Shown here: positions 7,727 through 14,557 of the stretch, piece after piece
Layout of the letters: the number at the start of each line of letters is the position of its first letter
How positions within the stretch are numbered: position 1 is the first letter of the stretch
Source: a virus
Strand: one strand, 5' to 3'
Length of the DNA stretch: 26,414 bases
IMG/VR virus record: IMGVR_UViG_3300019880_000008
Coordinates: 1 to 26,414 of that record
Translations under genes and position numbers: made by a program
Notes under the pieces: model-generated
Told to the model about the DNA's origin: nothing
The model's database searches: none
What the model saw: only the letters and a program-made list of their open reading frames with translations

Positions 7727-8383
7727 GTGGGACTGCCCGACTCGCTACCGCTCAAGGGACTGAAGCGGCGCGTCGACAAGCAACTCAGCACGGACGACGA
7801 TCTCCTCGAAGAATTCCTCGAGGGGGCGTTTGAGCAGGCACAGGCGCCCGCGCCCTGCGGGTGCGGGCGGCTGCTGACACCCGACCCGCCGTTCACAGAC
7901 GCAGAGCCGCCTGAGGACACCAACGCGCCGGTGCAGAAGACCTTCGAAGTGCCTGGCCGGCGTGTGCTGATCCCCGACGCGCGCGCGATCACAGAGGTCC
8001 TCGTCGACGACGAAGCGGTTACCGGCTACCACACCGTCCAGAAAGACGGGCATGTGGTCGCGCTCACGGTCCCCCACGACCCAGGGTGCCGCGCCTACGG
8101 ACATATCACCGGCTCGACCGGCTGCGAGTCGTGGTGTGCTCGCCGCCGGCGCGTGGTGAAGGTCACCGGCCGGTTCGGGTTCGTCGAGATCCCGATGAAC
8201 CTACGCGACGCGATCTACATCCTCGCCGCGCGCTCGTATCTGGAGCGCGACGCGCAGTACGCCGACCAGGTCGCGCTCCCCGATGGCGGAGGCGTCCAAG
8301 CGTATTACCGGCAGCTGCCGCCCCGCACAAAGCTCGTGTTCGCGACCTATGCGCCCGCGCAGGGACTCGCGGGTCTCGCGTGA
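7727..8383 (+). CDS. Head-tail connector (adaptor), with a Cys-rich insertion
   Basis: The 218-aa product probably forms the adaptor ring beneath the portal. What is seen: an N-terminal helical region (KGLKRRVDKQLSTDDDLLEE), then a beta region (RRVLIPDARAITEVLVDDEA). A C-terminal helix pair follows, NLRDAIYILAARSYLERDAQ, ending in YYRQLPPRTKLVF. This layout fits gp6/gp15-type connectors. Oddly, it carries Cys44, Cys46, Cys121, Cys133 and Cys137 plus His126, which could bind a metal or form disulphides. The start is GTG 7727. The stop overlaps the next start as GTGA at 8380-8383. The connector call rests mainly on position and overall architecture. Confidence 0.65.
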   Translation: MGLPDSLPLKGLKRRVDKQLSTDDDLLEEFLEGAFEQAQAPAPCGCGRLLTPDPPFTDAEPPEDTNAPVQKTFEVPGRRVLIPDARAITEVLVDDEAVTGYHTVQKDGHVVALTVPHDPGCRAYGHITGSTGCESWCARRRRVVKVTGRFGFVEIPMNLRDAIYILAARSYLERDAQYADQVALPDGGGVQAYYRQLPPRTKLVFATYAPAQGLAGLA

Positions 8384-8877
8384 GCATCAAAGCCAAGGAG
8401 ATGCCGCCCGCAGCGACGATCCTCGGCGCGCTCGACATCGGCGCCCGCAAGTCGATCGTCACGGCGCAGCAGGCAATCGCCCCGATCGTCTCGCGGGAGA
8501 CCCCACGCAAGACTGGGCAGACCGCCGCCGCGCTGCGCCCTCGCTTGTCACGCACAGCGACCGGAGCCGCGCTGACCGTCGGTGCGCCACGCCGCAAGCC
8601 ACACGGGCGCGCCACGATCGCGCAGGTCCTGCGGTGGCTGACACGCGGCACAGGCGAATACCGGAACACTGCGGGCCCGAAGAAGCCAATCCGCTCCTCG
8701 CGCAGGCCACCGCGCCGCATGGTCCTCCCGGGCGGCGCGAAGCGCTGGAGCGTGAAGGGGCAGCACCCCAACCCGTTCATGGCGCGCATCCAGGCACTCG
8801 GGACACTCAGGGTGCAGCAGGCCGCCGAGGAGGGCGCGAAGGACACCGCGCGCGACCTCGAGAGGCTGGTGGGGTGA
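8380..8877 (+). CDS. Neck/tail completion protein, HK97 gp10-like
   Basis: The 165-aa product resembles the HK97 gp10 family, which contributes to the neck or head-tail joining. Typical features are the phrase ETPRKTGQTAAALRPRLSRT (about residues 37-56), the strand AALTVGAPR, and the C-terminal NPFMARIQALGTLRVQQAAE with its following helix. The protein is strongly basic. The start GTG 8380 overlaps the connector stop (GTGA). The stop is followed immediately by the GTG of the next gene. Its order between connector and tail terminator is as expected for siphophages. Confidence 0.7.
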   Translation: MSIKAKEMPPAATILGALDIGARKSIVTAQQAIAPIVSRETPRKTGQTAAALRPRLSRTATGAALTVGAPRRKPHGRATIAQVLRWLTRGTGEYRNTAGPKKPIRSSRRPPRRMVLPGGAKRWSVKGQHPNPFMARIQALGTLRVQQAAEEGAKDTARDLERLVG

Positions 8878-9339
8878 GTGCAGATCGCCGCGATGATGGA
8901 CGCGCTCGTCACGCTCGAGCAGCAGGTCTCAGACGCCGCGAAGGCAGCAGACCAACGCGACGAGATGCGTGTCTACGAATGGCGCCCGGTTGGCTACCCC
9001 GAGCTCCCCGCGATCTGGAACTGGATCGACGACGGTACCTACGAGCTCGTCGACACCGGCCGCGGCGACGACATCATTGTCGTGACCGCCACTATCGCGG
9101 TGAAGCACTCCGATAGCTCCCTCGACGAGAACATGGGGCGCCTCGTAAAGCTCACCGACATCTTCCGCAGCGTCGTTGACCCCGTGCTGTGGCGCAACGG
9201 GCGTAACCCGCCGCTCGAGGGGACCGTCCGGCAAGCCAAGCGCGTCGTGACGCGCACCTCGTTCGATGAGTTCGACGGGATCCCCGTGATGTGCATGGAC
9301 ATGCTGATCCGGCTCGAGCTGAGCCAGATGCTCGCCTAA
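8878..9339 (+). CDS. Tail terminator / tail completion protein
   Basis: The 153-aa product has an N-terminal helix (MMDALVTLEQQVSDAAKAAD), then alternating strands (DEMRVYEWRP, YELVDTGRGDDIIVVTATIAV) and a second helical segment (MGRLVKLTDIFRSVVDPVLW). It ends in a strand, MCMDMLIRLELSQMLA. This alpha-beta layout and the position after the gp10-like gene fit a gpU/tail-terminator protein that caps the tail tube. GTG 8878 follows the upstream TGA (8875-8877) directly. No catalytic motif is seen. Assignment is from architecture and synteny, so another minor neck protein is possible. Confidence 0.6.
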   Translation: MQIAAMMDALVTLEQQVSDAAKAADQRDEMRVYEWRPVGYPELPAIWNWIDDGTYELVDTGRGDDIIVVTATIAVKHSDSSLDENMGRLVKLTDIFRSVVDPVLWRNGRNPPLEGTVRQAKRVVTRTSFDEFDGIPVMCMDMLIRLELSQMLA

Positions 9340-9362
9340 CAAGGGAGAGGAGGTGGACTTGA

Positions 9363-11963
9363 ATGCCCGATGACTCCGGCCGCCCCGACCTCCTCGAAGT
9401 CGCGGAGGACCGCGCACAGGAGCGCTACGAACTGGAACACCACGGCGGAGGGTCACCCCCACCCCCAGCGGTCGACCCCATCCGGGGACTGCACTATCAG
9501 GACGAGACCGGCTTGCACCTCCTCGGGGAGGGCTTTGCCGCAGCAACCAATGGCAGCCTGCTCGCGAAGACAACGGTTGGAGGCCAACCGGACATTGCTC
9601 TGGTCGACCCCGCCACCTCGAGCGGTGAGCTCGACGTCACGTCCTTCGGCGCGCACTGGGACGGAACGACAGATGACACTGCGGCGCTCGAAGCCGCGAT
9701 CGCGGCCGCTGTCGCTGCGGGCGGCGCCGTGATCAGGCTGCCCCCAGGTACGGGACTGATCGCGAAAACGATCAAGCTCCCGAAGAACCTCACCGGCATG
9801 GTGATCCTCCGTGGCTCCGGTGCCCTCAACAGCACCCTGAAGTGCGGAGAAAACACGCTCTTCACGTTCGCGAACACCGTCGCCGGTGACACCGTCGGGA
9901 ACGTAGCGTTCGAAGACTTCTGCGTCGACGGGGCTAACCTACAGGTCGCCAACAACAAAGCCGTGCCGGTTCTGATCGGGACGACCGAAAGCTGCAATAC
10001 GAGGGTCAACATCCTGAACGTGCGCGTCGCGAGGGTGCGCGGGATCAACGTCCCGAACCTCGGCAAAAAAGAAGGCGGCCGCCGCTGGATCTACCTCAAC
10101 GTGTTTCAGGAAACCCCCAACGCCGCACTGAACCGGATCGAAAACATCGACGTCGCGGACTGCGACTTCGCGGGCGGCCAATACGGCGTGTACGTCGGCG
10201 CGTTCGGGAAAGAAGCGCTCCCCGCGAACGTCTACATGGCGCATGTCCGCATCAGGAAGGTGCGGCACCTCATCCCCGAACTCGCCCCCGAATTCGGCTA
10301 CAACGCGCACGTCCAGCTCGGAGCGTGCGCTTGGTCAGACGGGCAGGACATCCTTGTCGAGGGGTGCTACGGCGAGAACTCCTGGGACGTCGGGATCGAG
10401 ATGGACATCCCCGGCACCGTGCGCGACTGCACGATGGTCAACTCCAACGACACCGGGTTCCTCTGGACCTCCTACAACGCGGCGTTCACGAAAGCCCCGA
10501 ACGTCGCACAGCTCACCGCCACAGCCGCGGTCGGTGCGACCATAGTGAAAGTCGCGAGCGGCGGGCTGAGCGTCGGCGGGATCGTGACTTTCGGTAGCCA
10601 GGGTCACGGCGAAGAGACCCGCCAGATCAAAACGATCCCGAACGGCGAATCGATCGAACTCACCGAAGCGCTCACGATCGAACACGCCAACGGGAGCTGG
10701 CTCGCGCAGGCCGAGAGCACCGGTAACGCGCGGTGGCGCGGCGAGAACATCGAGGCGCTCCGCACCCTCGCGACCCCTGGCTCACAGAGCGGCGTCCGGA
10801 TCCAGAACGCGGAAAACACGCGTCCCGCGCCCGCGCTCATCATCGACGGGTACAAGTACACGCGCACGTACACCGGGCACCCGGAAATCCTCGGGGAGGT
10901 CATCGGCTCTTCCTGCGGCACCGAAGCGATCCCGTTCGGCACCCCAGCGGCGGTGCACATCAAGAACATCAAGGCCGACATCGCCGGCGAGCAATTCGCC
11001 GGCAGCGAAACGGTCCAGTTCAGCCCCTTCTGGTTCGTATGGACGGCCCCAGGCGTACCGCTCGAGCTCTCGGGCGAACTGACCGTCGAAGGTGCCGGTA
11101 CGACATCCACCGGCAAAATCTCGGGGCGCCTCATCGACGTGAAAGGCAACGCCCTGCTCGAGCTCGACATCGCGACGAAGTGGACGATCAAAAAGACCGG
11201 CGGGGAAGCGTGGCGCGCGATCGCGCTGAACCTCTCCCGCGCCGGCGCGATCTCTGGCCGCATCCGGCATCGCGCGCGGCGTAGCGTCATCGAAGAAGGC
11301 GGCGGCGAACAGCGCGGCGTGCGGCTCGGCAAAGGCTGCGGCCATGCCTCCAAGCGCATCACTACCACCATCACCGGCGGTGCGCTCGCCGCGAAATCCA
11401 CGACGATCCCGGTGCCCTCCACCGAAGGCTTCAGCGTGGGTCAGCGCATCGTCGTCGACGCGCTCAGCACCGCCAAAAGCGAAGTGTTCACGATCACCTC
11501 GCTCGTCGCGAACACCTCGATCACGATCGCGAGCGTCGGCAACGAACCTGGCACCCTCGTGGAACACGCCAACGGCGCGGTCGTGGCGGCGCTCACCGAA
11601 CTGCAGGTCGTCGACTGTGACTGGGTGGGCCTCGGGACCGCAGGCAGCGGTCTCAGCGCCGAAGACGAAGTGGTGCTCGGCGGCGTCCGCTCGCGCGGGT
11701 GCATATTCCCGACGAACGCCAACAACACCACGATCACGCCACCCGAATCGAACAAGTTCTTCCAGGTCAACACGGGCCGCGCCGGGAACGTCGTGATCAA
11801 GGGCGGCACCGTCACCAAAGTCGACTGGGCATCCAACCCGAACCTGGCGAGCCAGGTCGCGGCCGCCACGAACTGCTCGATCCACGTCTCACCGGGTGAC
11901 CTCGTGAAGGTCACCTACAGCGTGGTCCCGGAATCCATCGTCTTCATCCCCGACCGGGTCTAA
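9363..11963 (+). CDS. Tailspike with pectate-lyase-type parallel beta-helix
   Basis: The 866-aa product is a probable receptor-binding or polysaccharide-degrading tailspike. Residues 1-90 are Pro/Gly-rich and likely attach it to the virion. At about residue 92 comes SFGAHWDGTTDDTAALEAAI, then GGAVIRLPPGTGLIAKTIKL. This is the standard opening of the pectate_lyase_3 beta-helix family. Repetitive short strands (LRGSGAL, VAFEDFCVDGANL, IENIDVADCDFAGGQYGVYV) continue to about 470. A roughly 70-residue beta domain appears twice (about 383-450 and 668-745). Catalytic residues cannot be named. The start is ATG 9363 with GGGAGAGGAGG before it. Its location between the neck and tail-tube genes is unusual, and glutamate codons favour GAA more than in its neighbours. 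Confidence 0.85.
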   Translation: MPDDSGRPDLLEVAEDRAQERYELEHHGGGSPPPPAVDPIRGLHYQDETGLHLLGEGFAAATNGSLLAKTTVGGQPDIALVDPATSSGELDVTSFGAHWDGTTDDTAALEAAIAAAVAAGGAVIRLPPGTGLIAKTIKLPKNLTGMVILRGSGALNSTLKCGENTLFTFANTVAGDTVGNVAFEDFCVDGANLQVANNKAVPVLIGTTESCNTRVNILNVRVARVRGINVPNLGKKEGGRRWIYLNVFQETPNAALNRIENIDVADCDFAGGQYGVYVGAFGKEALPANVYMAHVRIRKVRHLIPELAPEFGYNAHVQLGACAWSDGQDILVEGCYGENSWDVGIEMDIPGTVRDCTMVNSNDTGFLWTSYNAAFTKAPNVAQLTATAAVGATIVKVASGGLSVGGIVTFGSQGHGEETRQIKTIPNGESIELTEALTIEHANGSWLAQAESTGNARWRGENIEALRTLATPGSQSGVRIQNAENTRPAPALIIDGYKYTRTYTGHPEILGEVIGSSCGTEAIPFGTPAAVHIKNIKADIAGEQFAGSETVQFSPFWFVWTAPGVPLELSGELTVEGAGTTSTGKISGRLIDVKGNALLELDIATKWTIKKTGGEAWRAIALNLSRAGAISGRIRHRARRSVIEEGGGEQRGVRLGKGCGHASKRITTTITGGALAAKSTTIPVPSTEGFSVGQRIVVDALSTAKSEVFTITSLVANTSITIASVGNEPGTLVEHANGAVVAALTELQVVDCDWVGLGTAGSGLSAEDEVVLGGVRSRGCIFPTNANNTTITPPESNKFFQVNTGRAGNVVIKGGTVTKVDWASNPNLASQVAAATNCSIHVSPGDLVKVTYSVVPESIVFIPDRV
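10507..10713 (+). repeat. Tailspike internal domain repeat, copy 1
   Basis: The segment encodes a run from about AQLTATAAVGATIVKVASGG to EHANGSWLAQ. It matches copy 2 at about 11362-11595 in order of strands (VGATIVKV with AKSTTIPV; SVGGIVTF with SVGQRIVV; EHANG in both). The identity is moderate, and the bases GAACACGCCAACGG are shared exactly. Confidence 0.5.
11362..11595 (+). repeat. Tailspike internal domain repeat, copy 2
   Basis: The segment encodes a run from about TTTITGGALAAKSTTIPVPS to EHANGAVVAAL. It is the second copy of the small beta domain seen at 10507-10713. The copies probably stack or trimerise along the spike shaft, which is an inference. Confidence 0.5.
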
Positions 11964-11973
11964 GTAGACGCTC

Positions 11974-11998
11974 GCTCGCCTTACTTAACGAGGCGAGC
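11974..11998 (+). terminator. Terminator-like hairpin after the tailspike gene
   Basis: GCTCGCCT at 11974-11981 pairs with AGGCGAGC at 11991-11998 around a 9-base loop. A second possible pairing, TAAGTA (11961-11966) with TACTTA (11982-11987), overlaps it and would be exclusive with it. It opens the 137-base gene-free interval 11964-12100. There is no T tract. The rest of that interval shows only a weak GGTGAG/CTCACC stem and no promoter that I can defend. Confidence 0.4.
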
Positions 11999-12100
11999 CC
12001 CAGACTAGAGATCGCACCCCCTCTGTGTAGGTGAGGGCTCCTTGAGCACTCACCCAGCAGGCCGCAGTTCCCCAACCCCCACATCGAAGGAGGCCCCACG

Positions 12101-12391
12101 ATGGGCACGCCAAAGGACGCCGGGCCCACCGGGGCCTCGACACAGTCCACCCCAGCAGCGACCGCCTCGACGAGCGCTGGCGTCACCGCCAGCGAGCAGG
12201 ACACCGAGCAGAAGACGCCCGCCGAGGCCAGCGCGTCGCAGCATCCCCCAGCCTCGTCGTCGGCGTCGCCGACGACGCCCGACGATGACCCGGTGGAGGA
12301 CACGTCCGGGCGTCCCCCATTGGCCGAGGTCGCGCAGCAGCGTGCCGGTGGCCGCAACGCGCGCGATCGAAGCGCGAAGGAGGAGGTGTAG
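12101..12391 (+). CDS. Small disordered protein before the tail tube gene
   Basis: The 96-aa product is rich in Ser, Thr, Ala, Pro and acidic residues (ASTQSTPAATASTSAGVTAS, ASSSASPTTPDDDPVEDTSG), with a short charged C-terminus AGGRNARDRSAKEEV. It is almost certainly intrinsically disordered. No family is recognised. The start is ATG 12101 after GAAGGAGGCC (about 12086-12095), a strong ribosome binding site that supports real translation. The tail tube gene starts three bases after its stop. A role in tail assembly is suggested only by location. Confidence 0.55.
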   Translation: MGTPKDAGPTGASTQSTPAATASTSAGVTASEQDTEQKTPAEASASQHPPASSSASPTTPDDDPVEDTSGRPPLAEVAQQRAGGRNARDRSAKEEV

Positions 12392-12394
12392 ACG

Positions 12395-13474
12395 ATGTCA
12401 CGCTGGTTCGGATTCATCGATGACCCGACCGCTGGTGGGTCCACGTTCGACGTCCTGTCGGGGGGTCTCGCGATCCCAGTGCCCACGACGTTCGCGCCGG
12501 TCAGCGCGGCGCAGGCGGACCCCGGCTTGAACGAGCTGGACCGCAAGAACGAGGTGCGTGGCCGGCGTGCCGATACCGCGCCGATTAGCTTCGCGTCCGC
12601 GCCGAAGATGACGTTCGAGGCGCGCGGCTACCCGAAGCTCGTGCGTCCGATGCTCCGCAAAGCACTGGGCGGGTCGATCAGTTCGACCGGCACCGCGCCC
12701 GCAGCGATCTCCTCGACCGTCGGGACGCTGCAGAGCGGGAACCTCCCGGCGTTCATCGGGTGGCTTCTCCGTGAGGGGCAGCTGGACCGCATGACGGGCT
12801 GTGTCATCAGCGAGATCGCTTTCGACTTCCCCGTCGACGGGGAGAGCACGGTCCAGGTCACCGCTGACGGGCTCTTCCACGACACCGACGACTCGGGGGC
12901 CGCGGAAGACCCCAACGGGGAACCCGCGCTCGCGCTCCCGACGGCGTCGTACACGGGGTACACCGACACGTTCATGCTGAGGGACGCCACCGCGTTTCGT
13001 GGCGCGGGCGCCGGGGTGGAGATCCCGAACCTCGCTGGGTTCGGCCTGACGTTCAACAACGGGCTGATCGAGGACTTCCGGTCGCGTTTCCGCCCGAACC
13101 ACAACATCGAGTCGGCCGTGATCGACACGGTCACACACAAGCTGTGGTACCCCGAGCGCCACAAGCTCGGTGCGCAGCAGGTCACGGGCAAAATCGACCT
13201 CAGCGACGTCGACCCCGACGCCGAGCTGAAGCACCTGCTCACGCACGCGGAGAAGCTCGTGTTCGAAGTCGCCGCGGGTCCGCTCGGGACGACGCCGGCA
13301 GCGGACGAGATGATGCGCCTCACGCTCTACAAGCACGCGACCACCGGTGGTGGAGCCGAGCCGCTCGTCCGCGAAGGTGACCAGGTCTCGAGCTTCGAGT
13401 TCTCGGGTTACCTCGACGAAGGTGTCAACAAGGACGTCGAGGCGACGTTCGTCGGCACCGCCGCGCTCACGTAA
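12395..13474 (+). CDS. Major tail tube protein
   Basis: The 359-aa product probably polymerises into the tail tube. What is seen: an N-terminal SRWFGFIDD, followed by ELDRKNEVRGRRADTAPISF. Beta-rich stretches include MTGCVISEIAFDFPVDGEST, VQVTADGLFHDTDD and a C-terminal QVSSFEFSGYLDEGVNKDVE. The ISEIAFDFPVDGESTVQVTADG pattern, a strand and turn repeated late in the sequence, is typical of phage tail tube proteins of the Phage_tube_2 type. The start is ATG 12395 after AAGGAGGAGG (12378-12387). It precedes the chaperone and tape measure genes, as is usual for the tube gene. Confidence 0.8.
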   Translation: MSRWFGFIDDPTAGGSTFDVLSGGLAIPVPTTFAPVSAAQADPGLNELDRKNEVRGRRADTAPISFASAPKMTFEARGYPKLVRPMLRKALGGSISSTGTAPAAISSTVGTLQSGNLPAFIGWLLREGQLDRMTGCVISEIAFDFPVDGESTVQVTADGLFHDTDDSGAAEDPNGEPALALPTASYTGYTDTFMLRDATAFRGAGAGVEIPNLAGFGLTFNNGLIEDFRSRFRPNHNIESAVIDTVTHKLWYPERHKLGAQQVTGKIDLSDVDPDAELKHLLTHAEKLVFEVAAGPLGTTPAADEMMRLTLYKHATTGGGAEPLVREGDQVSSFEFSGYLDEGVNKDVEATFVGTAALT

Positions 13475-13481
13475 GCGCGTC

Positions 13482-13817
13482 GTGGACGACATCCAGGCGA
13501 CCGCGGAGTCCGCGCGGCGCCGGGTCAAGCGCGCGAGCGGCCTACTCAGGGACGCCGCACGCGACCTCATGGCGATCACCGAGGGCCAGGAGGCCCTCGG
13601 TGTCCACCACGTACACGACACGGAGAGCGTGCAGGGTGCGCGCGACCTCATCTCGATGGGTGTCGCGCGCTACGGCGCGGTCGACGTGATCGTGATCGCG
13701 CGACCCACGGGCCGCGCTGCTCGCATCACCCCCACCACGGCCGCCCAGGCGGCGAAGGAGAACACGCATGGCACCCAGGAGCACCACCAAGCAGCAGCAG
13801 CTCGAGCGAGGCCCTGA
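13482..13817 (+). CDS. Small basic protein of unknown function between tube and chaperone
   Basis: The 111-aa product starts DDIQATAESARRRVKRASGL, then has HHVHDTESVQGARDLISMGV and a hydrophobic strand AVDVIVIARPTG, and ends in a Gln/His/Ala/Arg-rich tail. No family is recognised. GTG 13482 lies 8 bases after the tail tube stop and has only a weak ribosome binding site; in-frame starts further upstream would be inside the tube gene. The last 50 bases overlap the tail chaperone gene in another frame, so the tail residues may be an accident of that overlap. Position suggests a tail assembly role, which is inference. Confidence 0.5.
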   Translation: MDDIQATAESARRRVKRASGLLRDAARDLMAITEGQEALGVHHVHDTESVQGARDLISMGVARYGAVDVIVIARPTGRAARITPTTAAQAAKENTHGTQEHHQAAAARARP

Positions 13818-14361
13818 CGGCGCGAAACCCGGCCAGGAGGTCCTCGACGCGCCCGATCGTCGGTACGCGTTCGACGCGGACGGCCGCGCGAAGACCCGCG
13901 AGGACGCGCCGGTCACGATCGGCGGGATGGTCTTTCACCGCCGCCGCAAGAACTGGGAGGCCACACGCTCGCTGCGGAAGCTGTTGCGTGTCCAGGAGCT
14001 CGAGGGTGGACGCGCGGAGCGGTTCCGTGCGCGTATCTCCGCGCTGACGCAGGAGATCCGCGGTGTCCGCGACGCCGAGACCGGCGAGTGGACGCGCCCC
14101 CCACTAGCGGACGAGCAGCGCATCGAGCAGATCGAGGCGCAGGTCGACGAACTGAACGAGAAGGTCGATGAGTGTGATGTCGAGTCCGACCAGGCGGCTT
14201 ACGAGATCATCGCGCTGCTGCTCCGCACCGAGGAGGGCGCAAGCCCAGATGTCGGGCATCTCAAGGAGTACCTGGACCTTGAGGAGGCCGGTGACCTCGC
14301 TGGCGCGCTCGCTGGGGGCGGCGAGGTGGCAGAGGGCCCTACGGCACCCCCGAGTTCCTAG
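13768..14361 (+). CDS. Tail assembly chaperone, unshifted form (G-like)
   Basis: The 197-aa product is the probable lambda gpG equivalent, which binds the tape measure and recruits tube subunits. Its N-terminus is basic. The middle contains VTIGGMVFHRRRKNWEATRS. A helical segment follows with EQRIEQIEAQVDELNEKVDE (likely coiled coil, about residues 118-137) and AAYEIIALLLRTEEG. The C-terminus ends GEVAEGPTAPPSS. The start is ATG 13768 after AAGGAG (13755-13760). Six codons before its stop lies a slippery heptamer that allows a -1 shift into the next frame (separate entries). It sits between tail tube and tape measure, the position conserved for this pair. Confidence 0.8.
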   Translation: MAPRSTTKQQQLERGPDGAKPGQEVLDAPDRRYAFDADGRAKTREDAPVTIGGMVFHRRRKNWEATRSLRKLLRVQELEGGRAERFRARISALTQEIRGVRDAETGEWTRPPLADEQRIEQIEAQVDELNEKVDECDVESDQAAYEIIALLLRTEEGASPDVGHLKEYLDLEEAGDLAGALAGGGEVAEGPTAPPSS

Positions 14362-14555
14362 ACGCCGTGATGTGGCTCGCCCACCACTTCCCCGGCCTGC
14401 ACCTGCGCCCCGAGGACGCGGACCAGCTCACGCCCGAGGAGACAGCAGCGATGGTCAAGGCCGGGAAGAAGATCCTCAAAGGCGAGGCAGACGAGCGGTG
14501 GGCGCACACGCGGATCATCGCGATGTCAAGCGGCGCGCGAATCAGGGGGTTGTAG
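13768..14555 (+). CDS. Tail assembly chaperone frameshift product (GT-like)
   Basis: A -1 shift at GGGCCCT (14334-14340) joins codons 13768-14340 to the reading frame 14340-14555, giving a 262-aa fusion. Across the junction the product reads AEGP then YGTPEFLDAVMWLAHHFPGL, a smooth sequence. It continues with DQLTPEETAAMVKAGKKILK and ends SSGARIRGL. The downstream frame has no convincing separate start or ribosome binding site; the ATG at 14370 begins mid-motif. In lambda and most long-tailed phages GT contacts both the tape measure and the tube protein. The frameshift is inferred from sequence only. If it did not occur, 14367-14555 would be a stand-alone 62-aa gene. Confidence 0.8.
14334..14340 (+). 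promoter_or_regulatory. Programmed -1 frameshift slippery site GGGCCCT
   Basis: In the zero frame the bases read G GGC CCT, an exact X XXY YYZ heptamer. After re-pairing, both tRNAs read GGG and CCC. The zero-frame stop TAG follows at 14359-14361 and the -1 frame stays open to 14555. A clear downstream pseudoknot was not worked out. Confidence 0.8.
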
Positions 14556-14557
14556 CT

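Noticed and set aside
11895-11915. GGTGACC/GGTCACC inverted repeat near the tailspike 3' end
   Set aside because: Short stem within coding sequence with no T tract and no positional logic; may well be chance at this GC content.
11999-12085. Possible promoter in the gap before 12101
   Set aside because: A TAGAGAT-like -10 can be imagined near 12005 but there is no matching -35 element, so it is not called.
12042-12530. 162-codon frame from TTG 12042
   Set aside because: Arg/Pro/Ser-rich translation overlapping two genes with strong ribosome binding sites (12101 and 12395); judged a shadow.
14346-14352. ACCCCCG as the slippery sequence
   Set aside because: Only the GGGCCCT heptamer at 14334-14340 allows both tRNAs to re-pair cleanly; A CCC CCG would force a first-base mismatch in the P site.
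14367-14555. Stand-alone 62-aa gene
   Set aside because: It is better explained as the T part of the GT frameshift product. The coding signal begins upstream of any start codon and there is no ribosome binding site.
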